In this document: positions 6,824 to 12,270 of the stretch, in pieces
How the letters are laid out: each line of letters begins with the position of its first letter
Numbering within the stretch: position 1 is the stretch's first letter
NCBI GenBank assembly: GCA_937924345.1
Contig: CALDTD010000161.1
Location: 1-12,270, forward strand
Source: an uncultured Flavobacteriales bacterium
GTDB lineage: Bacteria; Bacteroidota; Bacteroidia; Flavobacteriales_D; Parvicellaceae
Direction of reading: 5' to 3'
DNA: 12,270 nt
The notes under the pieces: model-generated
Seen by the model: the letters and a program-made list of their open reading frames with translations, nothing else
Told to the model about the DNA's origin: nothing
The model's database searches: none
Program-made: the position numbers and the translations under genes

Positions 6824-7846
6824 ATGAGTTTTGGAGAGGAAATAATTACTTGGTACAATAAAAATAAAAGAGATTTACCATGGAGAAGAGTTAGTGACCC
6901 CTATAAAGTTTGGTTATCTGAGGTGTTGTTGCAACAAACACGAGTAGACCAAGGAACAAGTTATTATCTAAAATTTGTAGAAAATTTTCCAACAGTATGG
7001 GATTTAGCTAGCGCAACAGAAGAGCAGGTATTAAATCTATGGCAAGGATTAGGTTATTATTCTAGAGCAAGAAATTTACATTTCGCTGCACAACAAATTA
7101 TCAAAGAATTTAATGGTGTTTTCCCTAACAGTTATAAAACTATTTTGACTTTAAAAGGTGTAGGAGATTATACAGCTTCTGCGATAGCCTCTATTTGTTT
7201 TGATGAAGAAGTAGCAGTTGTAGATGGTAATGTGTACCGTGTTTTGTCTCGCTATTTAGCCATAGATACGCCAATAGATACAACAGAAGGGAAGAAGTTG
7301 TTTAAAAAGTTAGCATCAGACTTTATTAAAGGTCATAATCCTAGTGAGTTTAATCAAGGAATGATGGAGTTGGGGGCATTAGTTTGTACTCCTAAAAAGC
7401 CCAATTGCGAAAACTGCCCCTTGTCTAATTCTTGTGAAAGTTTTGCGAAACAAACAATGTTAGATTTTCCTATTAAAGCAAAGAAAACCAAGCAACAACG
7501 AAAGTTTTTTAATTTCCTTGTAATTAATAATGAAAAGGAGGAGTACTACTTCGAGAAAAGAGAAGGAAAAGGAATTTGGCAAAATATGTATCAATTCCCA
7601 TTGATTGAAACCCCAAAGGAATTAGGTGAGTTGTCTAGAACTGGGTTAACTGTTAATAAAGTAAGTTTGCCTGTAAAGCATGTCTTATCACATCAAATTA
7701 TTTTTGCGAAGTTTTGGGAATGTTCTATTCAAACTAAAGAATTTAATCCTGAGTCAAATTGGGAGTTGTTTTCTGTTGAGCAATTAGAAGAGAAACCCTT
7801 ACCTCGTTTAATTGAAAATTACATACCTAAATTAGTAAAATCATAA
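6824..7846 (+). CDS. mutY: A/G-specific adenine DNA glycosylase MutY
   Basis: MutY removes adenine mispaired with 8-oxoguanine, preventing G:C to T:A mutations. At 340 residues it is full length. The catalytic Glu33 lies in LSEVLLQQTRVDQ; the helix-hairpin-helix is LKGVGDYTASA (110-120); the catalytic Asp134 is in AVVDGNVYRVLSRY. The [4Fe-4S] cysteines Cys188, 195, 198 and 204 have exactly the C-x6-C-x2-C-x5-C spacing. The C-terminal NUDIX-like domain (about 225-340) contains HVLSH (286-290), matching the loop that reads 8-oxoG in MutY (usually FSH). The ATG at 6824 is preceded by AGGA ten bases upstream, one of few Shine-Dalgarno-like sequences here. It heads the mutY-ssb-gldE-gldD group; ssb has its own candidate promoter over the mutY stop. 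Confidence 0.97.
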   Translation: MSFGEEIITWYNKNKRDLPWRRVSDPYKVWLSEVLLQQTRVDQGTSYYLKFVENFPTVWDLASATEEQVLNLWQGLGYYSRARNLHFAAQQIIKEFNGVFPNSYKTILTLKGVGDYTASAIASICFDEEVAVVDGNVYRVLSRYLAIDTPIDTTEGKKLFKKLASDFIKGHNPSEFNQGMMELGALVCTPKKPNCENCPLSNSCESFAKQTMLDFPIKAKKTKQQRKFFNFLVINNEKEEYYFEKREGKGIWQNMYQFPLIETPKELGELSRTGLTVNKVSLPVKHVLSHQIIFAKFWECSIQTKEFNPESNWELFSVEQLEEKPLPRLIENYIPKLVKS

Positions 7847-7854
7847 GAATGTTT

Positions 7855-7862
7855 TATCTTTG
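7855..7862 (+). promoter_or_regulatory. Promoter -7 element of ssb
   Basis: TATCTTTG is a perfect TAnnTTTG -7 element, 24 bases before the ssb ATG and 8 bases after the mutY stop. No TTG is seen at the -33 position, which lies inside the mutY end. It would let ssb-gldE-gldD be transcribed independently of mutY. Confidence 0.5.
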
Positions 7863-7886
7863 ATTTTATCGAAATAGAAAATTAAT

Positions 7887-8336
7887 ATGGCTAGAAGTTT
7901 AAATAAGGTAATGCTAATCGGTAATCTGGGTAAAGATCCAGAGGTTAGACACATTGAAAATGGAGCAGCTGTTGCAAATTTCTCTATCGCAACTTCAGAA
8001 CAATATAAGGATAGAAATACTGGTCAGATAATAACAAATACAGACTGGCATAATATTGTTATTTGGAGAGGGTTAGCTGAAGTAGCTGAAAAATACTTAA
8101 AAAAAGGAGATAAGGTTTATATTGAAGGAAAGTTAAGAAGTAGGAGTTATCAAGACCAACAAGGTATAACTAAATATATTACTGAAGTTGTTGCAGATGA
8201 TATGGTAATGCTAGGTAATAAAAATACTACGGGTGAAAACTCCCAACAGCAACAACCGATTCAACCAACAAACGCTCCTATTGCTCAAAAGCCAGATCTT
8301 CCGTTAGACGAAGAAGATGATGATTTACCATTTTAA
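7887..8336 (+). CDS. ssb: Single-stranded DNA-binding protein
   Basis: SSB coats single-stranded DNA as a tetramer during replication, repair and recombination and recruits partner proteins through its C-terminal tip. The 149-residue protein has an OB fold at about residues 1-110: NKVMLIGNLGKDPEVRHIEN, VANFSIATSEQYKD, TDWHNIVIWRGLAEVAEKYL with the DNA-stacking Trp residues, and KVYIEGKLRSRSYQDQQG. A Gln/Pro-rich linker follows (about 115-136). It ends in the acidic tip DEEDDDLPF, the conserved partner-binding motif. It lies between mutY and gldE, with 11 bases to the GTG of gldE. The same order is known from Flavobacterium johnsoniae. Confidence 0.97.
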   Translation: MARSLNKVMLIGNLGKDPEVRHIENGAAVANFSIATSEQYKDRNTGQIITNTDWHNIVIWRGLAEVAEKYLKKGDKVYIEGKLRSRSYQDQQGITKYITEVVADDMVMLGNKNTTGENSQQQQPIQPTNAPIAQKPDLPLDEEDDDLPF

Positions 8337-8347
8337 TTTTTTGTAGA

Positions 8348-9688
8348 GTGGAAGGAGTCCAACAGTTCTCATTTAATTTTTTCTTGGCGGTTTTAAATCC
8401 AATGACAGGAGAAGTCTTTTCGGTTTTAATCTTAATGTTAGTTTTTATAGTTCTTTCTGGGTTGGTATCTGGATCCGAAGTTGCATTTTTTTCTATTAAC
8501 CTAAAAGATAAAGCAGAGCTAGAAGAAGAGAGTGATGATAAACAAAGTCAACGTGTTTTGACTTTGTTAGAAAAACCTAAAAAACTATTAGCAACGATTT
8601 TAATTGCGAATAATTTTATTAATGTGGCAATAGTCATGTTTTCTACTTTTGTAATGGGGGAATTAATGAACGAAGAAGCGATTTCTCCCGCAGTGCAGTT
8701 TGCAATACAGGTAGTATTAGTCACTTTTATAATATTACTATTAGGAGAAGTTTTACCCAAAGTTTATGCTACACGTTATAAAGTTAAGTTAGCTAAGTTT
8801 ATGTCTTCTGGTCTTTTTGGGACACAGTTTTTCGTCGGGGGATTAAGTAATTTATTGGTGGCTAGTACATTGATTATTGATAAAAAGATTAAGAAAAAGA
8901 GAGAAAATATTTCTGTTGATGATTTGGGGTATGCCTTAGATTTAACCGAAGATATATCGAATAATACGGAAGAAGAAAAGATTTTAAAAGGAATAGTAAA
9001 GTTTGGGCAAACTGATGTAAAGCAAATTATGAAGCCCCGAATGGACGTTGTTGCGATTGAAAATAATTTAACTTACAAAGAAGTACTCACTTCAGTCCAA
9101 GAAGGGAAATATTCTAGAATCCCTGTATATGAAGATACTTTTGATACTATAAAAGGTGTGCTTTACACTAAGGATTTGCTACCACATTTAAATGAAAAAG
9201 AAGGGTTTGATTGGACTAAACTGGTGCGTGAAGCGAAGTTTGTTCCTGAGAATAAAAAACTAGACGATTTATTAAAAGATTTTCAAGAACAGAAAAGACA
9301 TATAGCAATTGTTGTAGATGAATATGGGGGTTCTTCAGGTATTGTAACATTAGAAGATATTCTTGAAGAAATTGTTGGGGAGATTACTGATGAGTTTGAT
9401 GATGATGATATCGTTTTTTCTAAGTTAGATGATAATAATTATGTTTTTGAGGGTAAAACGTCCTTAATGGATATGTATCGTGTTTTAGAAATTGAAGGAG
9501 AGGAATTTGAGGAAGAGAAAGGAGAGGCAGATACAATTGCAGGTTTTTGTATTGAACAAGCAGGTAAGATTTTACTGAAGAACGAACGAGTTTCGTTTAA
9601 AAATTATGTTTTTGTAATAGAAGCTGCAGATAAGAGAAGGATTAAACAAGTAAAGTTAACGGTTAATAAAGTAGAAGAGAATGTGTAG
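8348..9688 (+). CDS. gldE: Gliding motility-associated membrane protein GldE (DUF21-CBS-CorC)
   Basis: GldE is an inner-membrane protein linked to gliding and type IX secretion in Flavobacterium; it partly overlaps in function with GldD's environment, and its chemistry is unresolved. At 446 residues it has the full family layout: a DUF21/CNNM membrane domain (about 22-180) opening with LSGLVSGSEVAFFSINLKDK and holding four hydrophobic segments; a CBS pair (about 225-345) with IMKPRMDVVAIE and VVDEYGGSSGIVTLEDILEE; and a C-terminal CorC_HlyC domain (about 360-440). The GTG start at 8348 is chosen because it gives a leader before the first helix; the next ATG (residue 19) is an alternative. The last 8 bases overlap gldD, implying coupled translation. 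It is paralogous to the DUF21 gene at the left edge. Confidence 0.92.
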   Translation: MEGVQQFSFNFFLAVLNPMTGEVFSVLILMLVFIVLSGLVSGSEVAFFSINLKDKAELEEESDDKQSQRVLTLLEKPKKLLATILIANNFINVAIVMFSTFVMGELMNEEAISPAVQFAIQVVLVTFIILLLGEVLPKVYATRYKVKLAKFMSSGLFGTQFFVGGLSNLLVASTLIIDKKIKKKRENISVDDLGYALDLTEDISNNTEEEKILKGIVKFGQTDVKQIMKPRMDVVAIENNLTYKEVLTSVQEGKYSRIPVYEDTFDTIKGVLYTKDLLPHLNEKEGFDWTKLVREAKFVPENKKLDDLLKDFQEQKRHIAIVVDEYGGSSGIVTLEDILEEIVGEITDEFDDDDIVFSKLDDNNYVFEGKTSLMDMYRVLEIEGEEFEEEKGEADTIAGFCIEQAGKILLKNERVSFKNYVFVIEAADKRRIKQVKLTVNKVEENV

Positions 9689-10250
9689 GCTTTACATCTG
9701 TTTTATCGGAATGTTTATGCTGTTTGGCTGTAGAAATGAAGATCCTTTTCCGAAACCAAAAAGTTTTTTGCGTGTAGAATTTCCGGCTCACGAATACAAG
9801 CCATTTGAAGATAGTTGTAATTTTAGATTTGAAATTTCTAAACTTGCTAAAGTAATCAGTAAACCGAGTGGAGGACAAGAAGAATGTTTTAAAAATATTG
9901 TTTATCCCCAATATAGGGCGTCATTATATTGTACTTATGTTACATTAGATACCAATTTGTTTGAATATACTGAGTATTCGAGAAAATTAGCTTATGAACA
10001 TACTATAAAAGCAAGTGGAATAGAAGAGCTAAATTTAAAAAACGAATCGAATAATGTTTACGGTACTAGTTTTGAAATCCGTGGGGATGTGGCTTGTAAT
10101 TACCTTTTTTATTTAACCGATAGCAATTCGAATTATTTCGCAGGATCGCTTTATTTCGAAACTGTTCCTAACTACGATTCTTTACAACCAGTTTTAGATT
10201 ATGTAATCGAAGACGTAGAGCATATGATTAATACTTTTGAGTGGAAGTAG
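9681..10250 (+). CDS. gldD: Gliding motility lipoprotein GldD
   Basis: GldD is a lipoprotein needed for gliding and type IX secretion in Flavobacterium johnsoniae; its molecular role is not established. The 189-residue protein has a lipoprotein signal ending in LFGC (Cys17), then the family motif FPKPKSFLRVEFP (23-35) and a compact domain to the C-terminus, ending in EDVEHMINTFEWK. The length is normal for the family. The ATG at 9681 overlaps the last codons of gldE, as is usual for this pair. Cys46, Cys69, Cys84 and Cys139 could form disulfides in the periplasm. A tandem diverged copy begins 34 bases downstream. No separate promoter was seen, so it is probably transcribed with gldE. Confidence 0.93.
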   Translation: MCRLYICFIGMFMLFGCRNEDPFPKPKSFLRVEFPAHEYKPFEDSCNFRFEISKLAKVISKPSGGQEECFKNIVYPQYRASLYCTYVTLDTNLFEYTEYSRKLAYEHTIKASGIEELNLKNESNNVYGTSFEIRGDVACNYLFYLTDSNSNYFAGSLYFETVPNYDSLQPVLDYVIEDVEHMINTFEWK

Positions 10251-10284
10251 GTGACGCCAAGTATTTTATTATAACCTTTTAATA

Positions 10285-10836
10285 ATGAAAATCAAAAAAT
10301 ACTTAATTTTTGCCTCAATAATCTTGAGCTTTTCATGTTCTAGAAAAAGTATTTTTGATAAATGTGAAAATGGTAATGATAGGTATAAAAGATTGAATAC
10401 TAAATCTTATCAATTTGAAGTTTCAAAATTTGTAAATACTATTTTTAAAAAAGATTCAAATAAAGAAAAACATATTAATGAGATAATTTATTCAACTTTA
10501 CCAGCGAAGATTATGTGCTCATATCATAATTTAGATTCGAATTTAAATGAGCAAATTAAGCAATCCCTTGATGAGGTATATAAAAATGCGATTAAAGCAT
10601 CTCGAGTCCTTGAGATATCTATAATTGATAAATCAAGAAATTTATATGGTGCTAGTTTTGAAATAGAAACCGACTAGTCGTTTAAATACATGTTTTATTT
10701 AACTGATAGCAGTTCAAATTATTTTGCTGGATCGCTTTATTTTGAGACTGTTCCTAACTATGATTCCTTACAGCCTGTACTTAATTATGTAATTGAAGAC
10801 GTAGAGCATATGATTAATACTTTTGAGTGGAAATAA
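10285..10836 (+). pseudogene. Tandem gldD paralogue interrupted by an in-frame TAG
   Basis: One reading frame of 184 codons runs from ATG 10285 to TAA 10836 with a single internal TAG (10675-10677). The N-terminal part has a lipoprotein-type signal ending in LSFSC (Cys18) but lacks the FPKPKSFLRVEFP motif of GldD. From QFEVSKF to ASFEIETD it aligns with GldD almost without gaps, at about 33 of 90 identical residues by eye. The TAG replaces GldD Val137. Behind it, 45 of 47 residues (FYLTD to FEWK) match GldD, while 14 of those codons differ silently. As written, the first frame makes a 130-residue truncated protein; an ATG at 10690 could start a 48-residue tail peptide. It may be a recent pseudogene, a split gene, a read-through gene, or a base-call error. 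The last 38 coding bases before the final codon change are identical to gldD. Confidence 0.85.
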
Positions 10837-10973
10837 TTTGAGTTTATCTATCAAGTTTTACAATATAAATTATCAAAGCTATTCAAAACGCATAAAAACC
10901 ACTTTTTTCCGTTAATTTAGAAGTCTTGGTTCTCCAAAAATAGACTGTAATTCTGTTACGAGGTAAAAAAATA
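10837..10973 (+). other. Intergenic stretch between the gldD copy and the large outer-membrane protein gene
   Basis: This 137-base A+T-rich gap contains no ATG or GTG on the plus strand and no convincing hairpin terminator. TAATTTAG (10913-10920) is one base off the Bacteroidota -7 element and could be part of a promoter for the following gene, but no TTG lies at the matching -33 position. GAGGT at 10960-10964 is a Shine-Dalgarno-like sequence 9 bases before the TTG at 10974. Confidence 0.4.
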
Positions 10974-12270
10974 TTGTTTTGTGGTTTTCTGTTGTGTTTG
11001 CTCGTTGTTTGCACACCAAGTTATGCGCAAAGTAATTTAAGAGTTCGCACAATTGCCACAACTGATTCTATTATTAAAATAGATACGCTAAGTATTGCCC
11101 CCCTTGGTTTTAAAATCTCGTCCAACAATAGTAGTTTTAGTTCAAATGATTATAGTATAGACTTTGCTAAAAGTAAGCTATATTGGAAATCTGATCGAGT
11201 TGATACATTAACATTAAAATACAGAACATTCGATTTTTCCTTCGAAAAAGAATACTTCAATAAAGACACAACGTTGTTGTTTAAACAAAATAGCCTAGTC
11301 AATAAACCTATTAAATATAGTTTAGAAAGCCCTAAAGAAGATTTGTTTGGGAGTAGGGGATTAAATAAATCAGGGAGTTTATCAAGGGGTGTGCTGTTTG
11401 GCTCGGCACAAGACGTTTCACTTAATTCCAACTTAAATTTACAACTTTCGGGTAAAATTTCAGAAGATATAGAGATTTTAGCTTCTATTTCAGACGATAA
11501 TTTACCTATTCAACCGGAAGGTAATACACAACAACTCAATGATTTTGATCAAGTTTATATACAGCTTTTTAATCAGGACAATTGGAAGCTACAAGCTGGA
11601 GATTTTTGGTTGAAACGACCAAAGGGTTATTTTATAAATTACTACAAAAGAGCTCAGGGAGCCTCGTTTTCTAAAAAGTCAATTCTAAAAGGTAAAAGAT
11701 ACAATTTAGAACTAAATAATAAAGCGAGTGTTGCTATTTCTAAAGGGAAATTTTCTAGAAATGTAATTCAAGGAATAGAAGGAAATCAAGGGCCTTATCG
11801 ATTAAGAGGTGCAGATAACGAACAGTTTATTATAATCTTAAGTGGTACGGAGTATGTCTATATAGATGGAAAGCAGTTAACCAGAGGAACAGAATATGAC
11901 TATACTATAGATTACAATACAGCAGAAGTGACCTTTACTACGAATCAGATTATTACTAAAGACAAAAGAATAATTGTCGAGTTTCAATATTCTGATAAAA
12001 ACTATGCACGTTCTATTGTAGAATCTACAAATGAATTTAAAGGAGAGAAAGCAACATGGTATTTAAATGTTTATTCCGAACAAGATGCTAAGAACCAACC
12101 ATTACAACAGGATCTAACTGATTTGGAAAAAGGATACTTAAGTTCGATAGGAGATAATTTAGATGCTGCATTTTTTCCTAGTTTTGACTCTGTTGCTTTT
12201 AATTCTAATCAAGTATTATATAAGAAAATATATAGTTTAGTGTATTCCTATATTTATGTAAAATCTAATA
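10974..12270 (+). CDS. Large secreted, probably outer-membrane protein of unknown function, N-terminal part
   Basis: The frame is open from 10944 to the window end, giving over 430 residues of a longer protein. It begins with a signal peptide (FCGFLLCLLVVCTPSYAQ). Recognisable family motifs are SGSLSRGVLFGSAQDVSLNS, LNLQLSGKISEDIEILASIS, PIQPEGNTQQLNDFDQVYIQ, GIEGNQGPYRLRGADN, TEYVYIDGKQLTRGTEYDYT and VEFQYSDKNYARSIV. I recall these from long (about 1000-residue) Bacteroidota proteins annotated as hypothetical; beta-strand richness suggests an outer-membrane barrel with an extracellular or periplasmic N-part. No ATG or GTG precedes it. TTG at 10974 is the only standard start, preceded by GAGGT and an A-rich run, but it lacks the basic n-region; starting at ATT 10950 or CTG 10953 would include LRGKK. 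Its position behind gldD may hint at a surface or secretion role. Confidence 0.75.
   Translation, partial: MFCGFLLCLLVVCTPSYAQSNLRVRTIATTDSIIKIDTLSIAPLGFKISSNNSSFSSNDYSIDFAKSKLYWKSDRVDTLTLKYRTFDFSFEKEYFNKDTTLLFKQNSLVNKPIKYSLESPKEDLFGSRGLNKSGSLSRGVLFGSAQDVSLNSNLNLQLSGKISEDIEILASISDDNLPIQPEGNTQQLNDFDQVYIQLFNQDNWKLQAGDFWLKRPKGYFINYYKRAQGASFSKKSILKGKRYNLELNNKASVAISKGKFSRNVIQGIEGNQGPYRLRGADNEQFIIILSGTEYVYIDGKQLTRGTEYDYTIDYNTAEVTFTTNQIITKDKRIIVEFQYSDKNYARSIVESTNEFKGEKATWYLNVYSEQDAKNQPLQQDLTDLEKGYLSSIGDNLDAAFFPSFDSVAFNSNQVLYKKIYSLVYSYIYVKSN

Noticed and set aside
8548..8760. Minus-strand 70-codon frame opposite gldE
   Set aside because: Antisense to the GldE membrane domain, with no independent support.
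9663..9911. Minus-strand 82-codon frame opposite the gldE-gldD junction
   Set aside because: Both plus-strand genes are well supported and overlap in the usual way for this pair.
10285..10836. Genome-wide reassignment of TAG as a sense codon
   Set aside because: gldE and gldD both end naturally at TAG with neighbours placed right behind, so TAG is used as a stop here.
10837..10920. Terminator between the gldD copy and the next gene
   Set aside because: Only A-run/T-run pairing was found, without a stable G+C stem.
11150..11431. Minus-strand 93-codon frame opposite the large outer-membrane protein
   Set aside because: The plus-strand frame carries conserved family motifs across this stretch.

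Overview
The window is A+T-rich chromosomal DNA from a member of the Bacteroidota, most likely a Flavobacteriia-type organism. The evidence is a mutY-ssb-gldE-gldD gliding/type IX secretion neighbourhood, Bacteroidota-style promoters (TAnnTTTG at -7), almost no Shine-Dalgarno sequences, and an envelope gene cluster of rng, coaX, an outer-membrane barrel, a TPR protein and lptC that I remember from this phylum. No mobile element, tRNA, rRNA or CRISPR array was seen, and no gene-free stretch exceeds 300 bases.

Left part (1-6653, minus strand). Reading leftward from 6653 come a HU/IHF-family DNA-binding protein and a 30-residue, extremely basic protein (6250-6342) that resembles the mS38/bS22 (AURKAIP1/COX24) ribosomal protein domain. 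A hairpin terminator follows. Then comes a tight run of genes: ribonuclease G (rng), type III pantothenate kinase (coaX), a predicted outer-membrane beta-barrel, a TPR periplasmic protein, an LptC-like lipoprotein, a 71-residue two-helix membrane protein, and the N-terminal part of a DUF21 (hemolysin C/CorC-type) membrane protein that leaves the window. Gaps are 6 to 30 bases or genes overlap, so rng to the DUF21 gene probably forms one operon joining RNA decay, CoA synthesis and LPS/outer-membrane assembly.

Right part (6824-12270, plus strand). A divergent promoter region separates the HU gene from mutY, ssb, gldE and gldD. gldE and gldD overlap by 8 bases. Directly behind gldD lies a second, diverged gldD copy (10285-10836), broken by one in-frame TAG. 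Before the stop it is roughly 37% identical to GldD; over the last 47 codons it is about 96% identical in protein while carrying many silent differences. The window ends inside a large secreted, probably outer-membrane protein of a family conserved in Bacteroidota but without a known function. That gene has no ATG or GTG start.

The most unusual items are the interrupted gldD paralogue with its conserved tail and the unlisted bS22/mS38-like microprotein. The rest looks like well-ordered core genome rather than an acquired island.
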